A program made the translations under genes and the position numbers. The notes below the pieces were generated by a model, which was not told the DNA's origin, made no database searches, and saw only the letters and a program-made list of their open reading frames with translations. From positions 62,001 to 126,000 of the forward strand of contig JAWLAY010000006.1 in the NCBI GenBank assembly GCA_041395245.1: a stretch of 64,000 nt of DNA, in the 5' to 3' direction. Below, in pieces: positions 43,542 to 52,307 of the stretch. Positions within the stretch are counted from its first letter, which is position 1. The number at the start of each line of letters is the position of its first letter. The stretch comes from Aquimonas sp041395245 (GTDB lineage: Bacteria; Pseudomonadota; Gammaproteobacteria; Xanthomonadales; Xanthomonadaceae).

Positions 43542-44658
43542 ATGAGCGTGCTTGATCCAAGTCAAAGGGTGCGACCGGATGTCGCAGAGGAGTGCGCCGA
43601 GTTCGTCAGGAAGGCCGCGATTAGCCTTGGATTTCAACACCTTGGGATCACATCGGTCGCGCTGGACGAAGACGAAAAACACCTGCTCGCCTGGCTCGAC
43701 AAAGGTCGCCACGGCGAGATGAGCTACATGGCGAGACATGGCGTGAAGCGCTCACGACCCGATGCGCTGGTGCCCGGAACGATCAGCGTGCTGAGTGTCC
43801 GCATGGACTATCTGCCCGAGCACCTCAACGACGCGGAATGCGCGCTCGCTGACACCAACGTGGGCTACATATCACGCTATGCACTGGGCCGCGACTATCA
43901 CAAGCTGATGCGGCAGCGCCTGCCGAAGCTTGTCGACCTGACGACCGCGAAATTCGGTCAGTTTGGTTTCCGCGTATTCACCGATTCCGCGCCCGTGCTG
44001 GAAAAGGCACTGGCGCGCAATGCTCAGGCTGGGCTGGATAGGCAAACACACGAACCTGATCGACAAGCGCAGCGGTTCGTGGTTCTTCCTTGGCGAGATC
44101 TACACGAATTTGCCGCTTCCGACCGATCTGCCGAGCAGCGATCACTGTGGAACGTGTACGCGTTGCCTGACGGCGTGTCCGACCCAAGCGATCGTCGCAC
44201 CCTGTCAGGTCGACGCACGGCGCTGTATCTCCTATCTGGCGATCGAACTGCAAGGGGCCATCCCCGAGGAATTCCGATCAGCGATGGGCAACCGCATTTA
44301 TGGCTGCGATGATTGCCAGCTGGTTTGCCCCTGGAACAAGTTCGCACGACTGAGCGTCGAGCCGGACTTCCGGATCCGGCACGGACTCGATCAACGATCA
44401 CTGGTCGAGTTGTTCAACTGGGATGAAGCGACATTCCTCAGCAAGACGGAAGGTTCGGCGATTCGCCGTATCGGCCATGAACGCTGGCTACGCAACGTGG
44501 CCATCGCGCTTGGCAATGCTCCATCTAACCCGATGATCCTGAAAGCACTGCAGCAAAGACTGGAGCATCCCTCCGAACTGGTGCGCGAGCACGTCCGTTG
44601 GGCCATTGCCCAACACACTTCCGCATCGGACTCTCGGTCGGACTTCCTACCCGCGTAG
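43542..44658 (+). pseudogene. queG: Epoxyqueuosine reductase, frameshifted as read
   Basis: QueG reduces epoxyqueuosine to queuosine in tRNA using cobalamin and two 4Fe-4S clusters. The first frame covers the cobalamin-binding N-terminal part (MARHGVKRSRPDALVPGTIS, GRDYHKLMRQRLPKL, FRVFTDSAPVLEKALARNA). The second frame resumes at LGWIGKHTNLIDKRSGSWFF and runs through the ferredoxin motifs CGTCTRCLTACP and CDDCQLVCPWN to the end. One extra base in GCTCAGG (44022-44028) causes the break; removing it restores one family-length protein. Either the gene is inactive or this is a sequencing/assembly error. It diverges from ccoN and converges on pgi with a 12-base overlap. Confidence 0.88.
43552..43565 (-). 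promoter_or_regulatory. FNR/Anr-type box upstream of ccoN (inside queG 5' end)
   Basis: TTGATCCAAGTCAA matches the FNR/Anr/CRP-like consensus TTGATnnnnATCAA at 9 of 10 fixed positions. It lies 58 bases before the ccoN ATG. A start site about 41 bases from its centre would fall near 43517, and CACAAT on the minus strand (43524-43529) fits as a -10. It probably activates ccoNOQP when oxygen is low. Confidence 0.72.
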
Positions 44659-46175
44659 ATCGATTTCTCGCAACAAGCGAACCAGCTCACGACTGATCAG
44701 ATCACCGGCCTCACTTTCGCCTCGAAGTGCCGGAAGCAGGTCGTTTGCCAGACGTTTTCCGAGTTCCACGCCCCATTGATCGAACGCGTTGATTCCCCAC
44801 AGCACGGACTGCACGAACACCGAATGCTCGTAGAAGGCCAACAACATCCCCAATGAGTGGGGATTGAGGCTATCGAGCAGTATCAAAGACGATGGCCGCC
44901 CACCCGCATAGCTGCGATGCGTATCCTCGGACTGGCTGCCCGCAGCCAGTGCCTCCATCTGCGCCAACAGGTTGGCCAGCAAGGCCTGATGGTTGTTCAG
45001 GTGCTGGTGATCCAGGCCGAACGACACCAATGAAGTCCGCCGGCACCACTTCAGTTCCCTGGTGCAACGCCTGGAAGAAGGAGTGCTGGCTACTGGTGCC
45101 CGTTCCACCCCATAGCACAGGCACCGTTTCATAGGTGACCGGCGTGCCATCGTGTCGGACTGACTTACCCAGACTCTCCATCACGACCTGCTGAAGATGG
45201 TCCGGCAACAGCCCAAGTCGCTCGTCGTACGGCAGGATCGCGTGGGATGCGTAGCCAAGGAAATTGCGGTTCCAGATCGCGAGCAAGGCGTGCAGAACCG
45301 GCAGGTTTTGCGAAAGCGGCGACGTCAGCGCGTGCGCATCCATCGACGCTGCACCGTCCAATAAGGCATCCCAGCGCTCGGAGCCCAGCGCCAGTCGCGC
45401 CGACCAACCCACCGCCGACCACAGGGAGTAGCGTCCACCCACCCAATCCCACATGGGCAGAATGTGCTCGGGCTTCACACCGATCGCTTCAGCCGCCGTC
45501 GGCTTGGCCGTGACGGCAAAGAACCGCGAGTCATCGCCAAGCCACTGACGAAGAATCTGACCATTCAACTGGGTTTCCTGTGTCGTGAAGCTCTTCGATA
45601 CGAGGATGACCGCCGTACGCGCCGGATCCAGTGTGGGCAGCAACCGATGGGCGCCACTGCCATCGACATTTCCGATGAAATGCACCCGAAAGCGCCCCTC
45701 ATGGTGCTCGCGCAGTGCCTCCACCACCAGTCTTGGGCCCAGATCGGAACCTCCGATCCCCACGCTGATGACGTCGGTGACATCGCTCTCGACAAGGCGC
45801 GAAGTCAATTGCTCCATCCGCGAACGCACCTCAGTGCTGCCTCGCGGGCGGCAAGCGCCGACGCGCCAGTCGCGCTCCGCCAAACCGCAACGCCGAATGC
45901 AAGGCAGCCCGCGCCTCCGTCGTATTGACGTGCTCGCCATTCATCAATGCCTGCAATCGCTGCTGCACACTGGATTCTTGCGCCAGCGCCAACAGAGCCT
46001 CCAAGACAGCCTGATCCACGCGCTGTCGAGCGAAGACGAAATGGAAGTTGCCCAGCCGCGAGGAAAACGTCCGCGCTCGATCCGGCTGCAAGGCAAGATC
46101 GGCCAGAGATGTCGCCTGCAAACGGTCGGCGTGTGCCTTGAGCGAGTCCCAACGATCCAACAGTGCTGCGCTCAT
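44647..46175 (-). pseudogene. pgi: Glucose-6-phosphate isomerase, multiply frameshifted as read
   Basis: PGI interconverts glucose-6-P and fructose-6-P. Pieces of one protein lie in different frames. The N-terminal frame starts MSAALLDRWDSLKAHADRLQ and runs to MNGEHVNTTEARAALHSALR (ending near 45880). A ~50-base stretch in a third frame follows (ALAAREAAL, ~45840-45875). A long middle frame has the active-site ISVGIGGSDLGP, GNVDGSGAHRLL, SKSFTTQETQLNG and MWDWVGGRYSLWSAVG. The C-terminal frame runs from FGLDHQHLNNHQALLANLL (~45025) through GINAFDQWGVELGK to the stop. At least three indels separate them. All catalytic motifs survive, which favours assembly error over decay. Confidence 0.88.
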
Positions 46176-46310
46176 GAGCGTCGAGTCCGGTGCGTATGGA
46201 AGCCGACACACGAAGTGCCAGATTGACCGGAGCATTCAATAGCAGCGCGTTCGAACCGACACTTTGGCCAAACCGCGCGTTGCAAAAAAGCAACACTCAA
46301 AGCTTGGGGC

Positions 46311-46338
46311 AAAAAACCCCGCAAGATCTCTTGCGGGG
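46311..46338 (-). terminator. Intrinsic terminator between panC and pgi
   Basis: CCCCGCAAGA (46317-46326) pairs perfectly with TCTTGCGGGG (46329-46338). On the minus strand six T follow (46311-46316). It ends the predicted small RNA and any read-through from panC. Confidence 0.9.
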
Positions 46339-46417
46339 ATTAAACGGAGTGACGATTACCTGACAGCGCCCTGCTGCAACCGAGTGGTCGCGCCAAAGTC
46401 GCGGATCACTCAAGTTG
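46311..46417 (-). ncRNA. Predicted small RNA (or leader) between panC and pgi
   Basis: On the minus strand a promoter TTGTTT (46446-46451), 17-bp spacer, TAAGAT (46423-46428) precedes ~107 non-coding bases. These end in a 10-bp perfect hairpin and six T. No conserved reading frame is present. In related genomes panD tends to occupy this place. It could be a free sRNA or an attenuated 5' leader of pgi, whose start is 136 bases beyond the terminator. It matches no RNA family that I recognise. Confidence 0.55.
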
Positions 46418-46422
46418 TGGCA

Positions 46423-46451
46423 ATCTTACAACGGCATTTGGAAAAAAACAA
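46423..46451 (-). promoter_or_regulatory. Candidate sigma-70 promoter for the small RNA
   Basis: TTGTTT (46446-46451) and TAAGAT (46423-46428) on the minus strand, spaced 17 bases, in an AT-rich patch of otherwise GC-rich sequence. Confidence 0.5.
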
Positions 46452-46635
46452 CACCCCGATTACGGACAGCCACGCACACCTCGGCAGGCTCTGCGGCGTT
46501 GACGGGGCCTGGTTTTGCCGGGGCGCCGCAAGTTTGTGGCGGGAAACCGACAAAAGATCGGAAAAATACAAGACGGTCGCAGTCAGCGAGCTCGGCAGAC
46601 GCGTCACGCGCCAACGCCGCACCGCGACCTCATGG

Positions 46636-47490
46636 TCAATCCTCGGCCAGCACGAACTCCACGTTGTCGATCAGGCGGGTCGAACCCAGACGCGCCGCCA
46701 CCAACACCACCCCGTGCATCACGTCAGAGCGCCACTCGGCAAGCGTCTCGGCCTCCCGAAACTCGAAGTAATCGACCTCAAACCCAGCCTGAGCCAAACC
46801 CAGGCACGCACTCGAAACGACGGCATCCAGCGCTTGCCCCATCTGTATCGCCGACGCTGCCGTGCGCAACGCCGCAAAGAGCTTCGGCGCAAGCGCTCGC
46901 TGCGGTGGTGAAAGGTATTGATTGCGCGAACTCATCGCCAATCCATCAGGCTCCCTGCAGGTGGGCCCCGCGATCACCTCAATGGGCAACAACAGATCAC
47001 GCACCATGTGCCGCACGATCTGAAGTTGTTGATAGTCCTTGCTCCCGAAGACCGCACAGTCGGCAGGCACACAATGAAGCAGACGCAGGACGACGGTACC
47101 GACGCCGGCGAAGTGCCCTGGTCGGTGCGCGCCGCAAAGAATCTGATCCAGTTGCGGAACTTCGACGCGCGTGGCGCACGCAGCGCCGAGCGGGTACAGC
47201 GCTTGGACGTCCGGAACGAACATCGCGTCACAGCCGGCAGCCCGCAATCCCTCCTCGTCAGGCCCGAGGGTTCTTGGATAACGCGTGAAGTCCTCATTGG
47301 GCCCGAACTGGGTCGGATTGACGAACACGCTGGCCACCACCCGGTCTGCATGGCGCCGCGCCAAGGCGACCAGGCTGAAGTGTCCTGCGTGCAAATTGCC
47401 CATGGTCGGAACGAACGCGACCCGCAGTCCATCACGCTGCCAAGCCCGGACCTGTCCAAATATCTCGTTGGGTTGCTGACAGAGGATCAT
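46636..47490 (-). CDS. panC: Pantothenate synthetase
   Basis: A 284-residue PanC that joins pantoate and beta-alanine using ATP. Nucleotidyl-transferase motifs are present: FVPTMGNLHAGHFSLV (HIGH-like), FVNPTQFGPNEDFTRYPRT, CGAHRPGHFAGVGTVV, FGSKDYQQL and GLAMSSRNQYLSP (KMSKS-like). It overlaps panB by four bases in the pcnB-folK-panB-panC operon. panD, which often follows and makes beta-alanine, is absent from this locus. Confidence 0.97.
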   Translation of the reverse strand: MILCQQPNEIFGQVRAWQRDGLRVAFVPTMGNLHAGHFSLVALARRHADRVVASVFVNPTQFGPNEDFTRYPRTLGPDEEGLRAAGCDAMFVPDVQALYPLGAACATRVEVPQLDQILCGAHRPGHFAGVGTVVLRLLHCVPADCAVFGSKDYQQLQIVRHMVRDLLLPIEVIAGPTCREPDGLAMSSRNQYLSPPQRALAPKLFAALRTAASAIQMGQALDAVVSSACLGLAQAGFEVDYFEFREAETLAEWRSDVMHGVVLVAARLGSTRLIDNVEFVLAED

Positions 47491-48317
47491 TCGTAGACAT
47501 GCTCCTGTGCGGGGAAACGTCCATCGCGGACTTCCGACGCATACGCTTTGAATGCCTCTTCGACCGAGTCCCGACCTTGCAGGAAATCCTTGACGAAACG
47601 CGGTCGTCGACTGCGCCCCGCCAGGCCCAGTAGATCATGCATCACCAGCACCTGTCCGTCACAATGCGGCCCCGCGCCAATCCCGATGGTCGGGATCGAG
47701 AGCATCCGGGTGATCTCACCCGCCAGACCTGCAGGAATACACTCGAGCACCAACATCGAGGCACCCGCGTCTTGAACTTCCTGGGCCTGCCGCCGTAAGC
47801 GCTCCGCGGCCGACGCGTCCCTGCCCTGAACCTTGAATCCACCCAACTGCGTGACCGACTGTGGGGTCAAGCCCAGATGCGCGCAGACGGGAATGTCGCG
47901 TTCCGCGAGGTAGCGAATACTGTCCAATATGACGCCCGCGCCCTCAAGCTTGACCATCGACGCGCCACCTTCGGCCATCATCAGCGTCGCGGATGCATGC
48001 GCTTGCGCGGGCGATGCATAGGTCTGAAACGGCAGGTCGGTCATGAGCAATGTCGCCTTCAAGCCTCTTGCAACCGCCGCACTGTGATAGCAGACATCCC
48101 TCAGGTTCACCGGAACCGTCGATGCATGTCCCTGCACAACCATGCCCAGCGAATCACCAACCAGAACGACATCCACACCGGCGCGATCCATCACCCGCGC
48201 AAAGCTGGCGTCGTAGGCCGTCACACAGACAATTCTGCGCCCCTCACGTTTCATCTTTTGCAGCTCGGGAACGGTGACCGGCGCACGCGGCTGGGCTTCA
48301 GGGCTACTGCTATACAT
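47487..48317 (-). CDS. panB: 3-methyl-2-oxobutanoate hydroxymethyltransferase
   Basis: A 276-residue TIM-barrel enzyme that makes ketopantoate from alpha-ketoisovalerate and methylene-tetrahydrofolate. Signatures include CVTAYDASFARVMDRAGVDVVLVGDSLGMVVQGH, MTDLPFQTY, GASMVKLEG, HLGLTPQSV and IPTIGIGAGPHCDGQVLVMHDLLG. The ATG at 48317 (MYSSSPEAQ) is preferred; an in-frame start at 48368 would lie inside folK. Its stop overlaps the panC start. Confidence 0.97.
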   Translation of the reverse strand: MYSSSPEAQPRAPVTVPELQKMKREGRRIVCVTAYDASFARVMDRAGVDVVLVGDSLGMVVQGHASTVPVNLRDVCYHSAAVARGLKATLLMTDLPFQTYASPAQAHASATLMMAEGGASMVKLEGAGVILDSIRYLAERDIPVCAHLGLTPQSVTQLGGFKVQGRDASAAERLRRQAQEVQDAGASMLVLECIPAGLAGEITRMLSIPTIGIGAGPHCDGQVLVMHDLLGLAGRSRRPRFVKDFLQGRDSVEEAFKAYASEVRDGRFPAQEHVYE

Positions 48318-48349
48318 CGTCGAAGAGTCCACGGCAGGGCGGTATTGAA

Positions 48350-48850
48350 TCAGGAAAAACGGTCGCACCGGGTCAAACGTTGTGGCCCCAGTCTCTGAAG
48401 GCAGTCACTGATGTTGCCATGACCGGGGATCATGATATCCCCCGCCACCTCGAGCAATGGCACCAAGACAAACGCGCGTTCGTGCATTCTTGGATGCGGA
48501 ATGATCGGCGCCACCGACGTCCGAAGTAGGTCACCGTGCAGCAGCAGATCCAGGTCAAGCACGCGAGGCCCCCAGCGCTCAAGGCGCTTTCGTCCCGCAC
48601 GTTGCTCGATGTCCAGCAGACGATCCAGCAACACCTCCGGCCCCATGCTCGTGCGTAACTTCACCACCGCGTTGTAGAAATCGGGCTGATCACGCTTTCC
48701 CACCGGTTCCGACTGATACACAGCAGACACCGAAACAAGCTCACTGCATTCGAGTGCGGGCATCTCAGCGATGGCGCGCTCAACCTGTCGGAGCGGGTCG
48801 TCGAGATTGCTTCCAATCCCGACAAAAGCCACGTGCATTGATGACATCAT
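48350..48850 (-). CDS. folK: 2-amino-4-hydroxy-6-hydroxymethyldihydropteridine diphosphokinase
   Basis: A 166-residue HPPK of folate synthesis that transfers pyrophosphate from ATP to hydroxymethyl-dihydropterin. Seen are FVGIGSNLDDP, VYQSEPVGKRDQPDFYNAVV, RKRLERWGPRVLDLDLLLHG (the RWGPRxLDxDLL motif) and IPHPRMHERAFVLVPLLEV. It overlaps pcnB by four bases (ATGA). The organisation pcnB-folK-panB-panC matches E. coli. Confidence 0.97.
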   Translation of the reverse strand: MMSSMHVAFVGIGSNLDDPLRQVERAIAEMPALECSELVSVSAVYQSEPVGKRDQPDFYNAVVKLRTSMGPEVLLDRLLDIEQRAGRKRLERWGPRVLDLDLLLHGDLLRTSVAPIIPHPRMHERAFVLVPLLEVAGDIMIPGHGNISDCLQRLGPQRLTRCDRFS

Positions 48851-50175
48851 GTCGACGGCGCAGCACGCCGACGAGGCTTTCGGCGCCGACCTGAACGAGC
48901 CCCACCTTCGCTGTCAGTGGGCGTGCTGCGGCCGGTCTTGGGTTGCAGGCGCTCAACCAGGGCGTCAACCGCCACGGATTGGGCTTCCCGCCACCATGCC
49001 ACCTCGTCGTTGAGCTCCGGTGCGGCATGGGCGCGCAACTCGAGAAAATCGAACGCTGCACGAAATCGCGGGTGATGCAGCAGGCGCAAGACACGCTTCC
49101 GTTGTCGCAGCGGAAACCGCGACTGCAGCCACCAAATTTCGTGCATCGGGACCGTAAACCGCTTTGGAATGGCGAGCCGATCCGTCTGCCGCAAGGTGAC
49201 GCGGTCCGCCGCACGTTGCTCTGCCACGGCCAATTCCGCACCGGACATCAGCAAACGATGCAACTCCGACGCATAGGCGGGCCACAACAGGGCCGCAAAC
49301 AAAAACGCGGGCGTAACCGGCTTGTCGGTTGCGACGCGTTCGTCGGTGGTTGCCAACGCCTGCCGCACCATCGAGCGACATTGACCTTGAGGATCGTTGC
49401 ACAGCGCTTTCGCCAACTCGGGCAGCAGCACGGGCAACAATCCCTGCCCCTCCAGCACATCAAAACTGCGCTGAGCGTGCCCCATCATGAAAAGCTTCAG
49501 CGACTCATCAAACAAGCGCGCACTCGATGTTCCTTCCAAGAGAAACGCCAAGTCGGCAATCGGCGCGGCCGTCGCTGATTCAATTTCGAAACCCAGTTTC
49601 GCCGACAGTCGCGCGGCGCGCAGCATGCGAACTGGGTCTTCGCGGTAACGGGTAGCCGGATCACCGATCAATCGCAGCCGCCCTGCTTGAACATCCTCGT
49701 AGCCGCCGACGAAGTCGCGTACGGAAAAATCACTGATCGCGTAGTACAGCGCATTGGCGGTGAAATCACGACGCACCGCATCGTCCTCGATGCTTCCGTA
49801 GACGTTGTCACGAACAAGGACACCGTTCTCGATTTCACGGTCACCCGACCCGTCATCCTCGCCTGCCCGAAAGGTGGCGACCTCGATGATTTCAGGTCCA
49901 TAAACGACGTGCGCAAGGCGGAACCTGCGACCGATCAAGCGGCAGTTGCGAAACAACGCACGCACCTGATCCGGTGTCGCATCGGTCGCGACGTCAAAAT
50001 CCTTCGGCGCCCCTCCCACCAACAAATCACGTACCGCACCGCCGACAAGGAACGCGGAAAAACCGGCTTCGTGCAGGCGATAAAGCACTCGGAGCGCATT
50101 GGGGCTGATCTGCTTACGCGAGATCCCGTGATCCTCGCGGGGGATCACACGTGGTTGTATACGACTGGAATCCAC
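48847..50175 (-). CDS. pcnB: Poly(A) polymerase I
   Basis: A 442-residue class II nucleotidyltransferase that adds poly(A) tails to RNAs for decay. Conserved elements are FSAFLVGGAVRDLLVGGAPKDFDVATDATPDQV with the catalytic DFD, RRDFTANALYY, and DPATRYREDPVRMLRAARLSAKLGF. The C-terminus is Arg-rich (RSGRRRKPRRRAAPST), as usual for PcnB rather than the CCA-adding enzyme. It starts the pcnB-folK-panBC operon, divergent from tRNA-Glu. Confidence 0.96.
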   Translation of the reverse strand: MDSSRIQPRVIPREDHGISRKQISPNALRVLYRLHEAGFSAFLVGGAVRDLLVGGAPKDFDVATDATPDQVRALFRNCRLIGRRFRLAHVVYGPEIIEVATFRAGEDDGSGDREIENGVLVRDNVYGSIEDDAVRRDFTANALYYAISDFSVRDFVGGYEDVQAGRLRLIGDPATRYREDPVRMLRAARLSAKLGFEIESATAAPIADLAFLLEGTSSARLFDESLKLFMMGHAQRSFDVLEGQGLLPVLLPELAKALCNDPQGQCRSMVRQALATTDERVATDKPVTPAFLFAALLWPAYASELHRLLMSGAELAVAEQRAADRVTLRQTDRLAIPKRFTVPMHEIWWLQSRFPLRQRKRVLRLLHHPRFRAAFDFLELRAHAAPELNDEVAWWREAQSVAVDALVERLQPKTGRSTPTDSEGGARSGRRRKPRRRAAPST

Positions 50176-50288
50176 TCAAATCCATCTACTTGGGGCGGAG
50201 GTTCGCCGAACGGCCAGCAACGCGTTTGACCGCATCATACCGAGGCGTGCAATTTGTCTTCACTCAATATTTTGTACCGAGGCGCTGC

Positions 50289-50294
50289 TATACT
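50289..50294 (+). promoter_or_regulatory. -10 element of tRNA-Glu
   Basis: TATACT lies 29 bases before the mature 5' end of tRNA-Glu. TTGTAC at 50272-50277 is too close (11-base spacer) to be a standard -35, so only the -10 is called. Confidence 0.5.
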
Positions 50295-50322
50295 ATCCGT
50301 CTCAGGTGTGACTGAACACCGC

Positions 50323-50398
50323 GCTCCCTTCGTCTAGTGGCCCAGGACGTCGCCCTCTCACGGCGAAAACACGAGTTCGAACCTCGTAGGGAGCGCCA
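50323..50398 (+). tRNA. tRNA-Glu(CTC)
   Basis: A 76-base cloverleaf. Acceptor GCTCCCT pairs with AGGGAGC, with discriminator G and encoded CCA. The anticodon stem is TCGCC/GGCGA with loop CTCTCAC (anticodon CTC at 50357-50359), and the T-arm contains GTTCGAA. Confidence 0.97.
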
Positions 50399-50431
50399 CT
50401 TCTTCCCGATCTAGCCGCTAGCTCATTCGCC

Positions 50432-50755
50432 ATGGCCTTTGTCGTCACCGAAAACTGCATCCGTTGCAAGTACACCGATTGCGTTGAAGTCTGCCCTGTG
50501 GACTGTTTCCATGAAGGCCCAAACTTTCTGGTGATCGATCCGGACGAGTGCATCGACTGCACGCTTTGTGAGCCTGAGTGCCCAGCCAAGGCGATCTTCC
50601 CGGTGGATGACGTTCCTGCTGGCCAAGAACATTTCACCCCGTTGAACGCTGAACTGAGTCGACAATGGCCAGTGATCACGGTGCGTAAGGAACCGCTCCC
50701 CGATGCCGCCGAGTGGGATGGTGTCAGAGGCAAGCTTCCGCATCTGCAACGCTAA
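50432..50755 (+). CDS. fdxA: 7Fe ferredoxin (FdxA type)
   Basis: A 107-residue soluble electron carrier with two clusters. The first motif (CIRCKYTDCVEVCPVDCF) and the second (CIDCTLCEPECPAKAI) fit one 3Fe-4S and one 4Fe-4S centre, as in Azotobacter-type FdI. The C-terminal LPDAAEWDGVRGKLPHLQR extension is typical of proteobacterial FdxA. It is monocistronic, followed by a hairpin. Confidence 0.95.
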   Translation: MAFVVTENCIRCKYTDCVEVCPVDCFHEGPNFLVIDPDECIDCTLCEPECPAKAIFPVDDVPAGQEHFTPLNAELSRQWPVITVRKEPLPDAAEWDGVRGKLPHLQR

Positions 50756-50762
50756 TTGACGA

Positions 50763-50781
50763 CGACCCGCTTTGCGGGTCG
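50763..50781. terminator. Hairpin between convergent fdxA and bamC
   Basis: CGACCCGC, loop TTT, GCGGGTCG: an 8-bp perfect stem placed between the two stops. Confidence 0.75.
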
Positions 50782-50796
50782 CCGTGGATCGCTTGA

Positions 50797-51306
50797 TCAA
50801 CCGCCCAAGCGAGACTTCAGCTCTCCAAGAACGCGCGCCGCCTCAGCTGTGCTCACAGGGCGAGAATCGCCATCGAGCGCAGCAATGCGACTTCCACCGG
50901 CGTCCTCGCTGACGCGCAGCAGGATCTGCTGCCCGCCGACAACAACCGTGTAGGCGTTGATCAACTGCGCGCGCTCCTTGATCTCGACGCCATCCATCCG
51001 CTCAAGCGCGAGACCCAGCCTGCGCCAGGTACTTGCCACCTGATCAGCGACGACAAAGTCAGTCGATCGAGCTGCTGCGCTTGACGGTCCTGATGGCGCA
51101 ACGGAAGGCGACGAGGGAACCCGCATCGCCGAGGTGGTATTCGGCGCATCCAGGTCCGGCGGAATTTCCAACGGCCGGTGCTCCGGGCTTTGCTCGTAAC
51201 CCGACTTGCCACGAAACCACGAACAACCAGAGCTTGCCACCACCAGCGCCGCAAGCACCGCGACGGCAAGCCGTCGGCGACTTGAAGGCAAACGGATCAT
51301 CATCAT
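50797..51306 (-). CDS. bamC: Outer-membrane assembly lipoprotein BamC-like
   Basis: A ~169-residue lipoprotein: leader RLAVAVLAALVVASSGC with lipobox Cys, then the BamC hallmark RPLEIPPDLDAPNTTSAMRV (the BamD-binding loop). A single helix-grip domain follows (FVVADQVASTWRRLGLAL ... RIAALDG). E. coli BamC has two such domains and ~344 residues, so this is a short form. It follows dapA as in E. coli. GGGAG sits upstream of a run of three ATGs (51306, 51303, 51300); an ATGA overlap with dapA at 51339 is also possible. Confidence 0.87.
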   Translation of the reverse strand: MMMIRLPSSRRRLAVAVLAALVVASSGCSWFRGKSGYEQSPEHRPLEIPPDLDAPNTTSAMRVPSSPSVAPSGPSSAAARSTDFVVADQVASTWRRLGLALERMDGVEIKERAQLINAYTVVVGGQQILLRVSEDAGGSRIAALDGDSRPVSTAEAARVLGELKSRLGG

Positions 51307-51335
51307 CTTCTCCCGGGTCTCTCGGACCACCCTAT

Positions 51336-52250
51336 TCATGCAGACAAATCGGCCAATTCAGCGGCCGCAGAAAACTCCAACGCAACCAGCGCTGGCAACA
51401 ACGCATCCAGAGCGGGGCGATGCTCGCCCGACAATGCCGTCAACGGCAGTCGCGGCGACGCGCTTCCCAACCCCTTCGAAGCAAGCAGGGCCTTGAGCGG
51501 AATCGGATTCGACTCGACCGCCAGAAACGACAACAGTGGCATCAACGCGTTCATTCGCAAGGCCACCAGCTCGGGATGCCCAGACAGCGCATGATCACAG
51601 AGCTTGCGAAACGTTGCCGGAACCACATTGGACGCCACCGAGACAACACCTTGAGCACCGGCAAGCATCCACTGTCCTGCGGTCGCGTCGTCGCCACTCA
51701 AGATCGAAAAGCTCGCCGACACCAAAGGCAACAACGCGGCCAAACGATCACCGCCGAGGAAGGCCTCTTTGATTCCAATGATCGATTCAAGACCCGCAAG
51801 TCGTGCCACCGTTACAGGACTGAGATCACACCCAGTCCGGGTCGGCACGTTGTAGAGGATTACCGGCAAATTGCCGTGTGTCGCCACTTCCACGTAGTGC
51901 CGATATAGGCCATCCTGCGTCGGTCTGACATACGGTGGAGTCACGACCAACGCGGCATGGGCGCCACGCTCGTGCGCGAACCGCGTCATCCGTATGGTCT
52001 TGGCGGTGCTGGATGTGCCCGTACCGGCAATGACCTGCATCGAGCCCGCAAAACGCAAGGCAGTGTCGAGCAGCTGAGCGAACTCCGCCTCGTCCAGCGC
52101 CTGCCCCTCACCGGTCGATCCCGCAACAACGATGCCAGCCGATCCACCCGAGCGCTGCGCCTCGACCATCCGAATCCACGCATCCATGTCCAACCTAGCG
52201 TGATCGTCAAAGGGAGTCGCCAGAGCGGTGTAGCTGCCGGATAGACGCAA
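51336..52250 (-). CDS. dapA: 4-hydroxy-tetrahydrodipicolinate synthase
   Basis: DapA condenses pyruvate with aspartate semialdehyde in lysine and meso-DAP synthesis. It is a TIM barrel with GSTGEGQAL, VIAGTGTSSTAKTI, VTPPYVRPTQDGLYRHY, the Tyr of ILYNVPTRTGCDL, the Schiff-base Lys of IIGIKEAF, and ILSGDDATA. A TTG at 52250 is preceded by GAGGA at good spacing and gives the normal N-terminus (LRLSGSYTALATPF); the ATG at 52307 would add 19 residues. The downstream bamC is coupled. Confidence 0.93.
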   Translation of the reverse strand: MRLSGSYTALATPFDDHARLDMDAWIRMVEAQRSGGSAGIVVAGSTGEGQALDEAEFAQLLDTALRFAGSMQVIAGTGTSSTAKTIRMTRFAHERGAHAALVVTPPYVRPTQDGLYRHYVEVATHGNLPVILYNVPTRTGCDLSPVTVARLAGLESIIGIKEAFLGGDRLAALLPLVSASFSILSGDDATAGQWMLAGAQGVVSVASNVVPATFRKLCDHALSGHPELVALRMNALMPLLSFLAVESNPIPLKALLASKGLGSASPRLPLTALSGEHRPALDALLPALVALEFSAAAELADLSA

Positions 52251-52307
52251 GGTGGGTTCCTCGGGCACGTTTCGGTCGTTGCGCAAGCGCAACGCGATGG
52301 AAATCAA

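Noticed and set aside
46410..46622. 70-codon minus-strand frame in the panC-pgi gap as a gene (or decayed panD)
   Set aside because: No similarity to panD (no GSC cleavage site or flanking motif) and no ribosome site; the promoter and terminator pair fits a non-coding RNA better.
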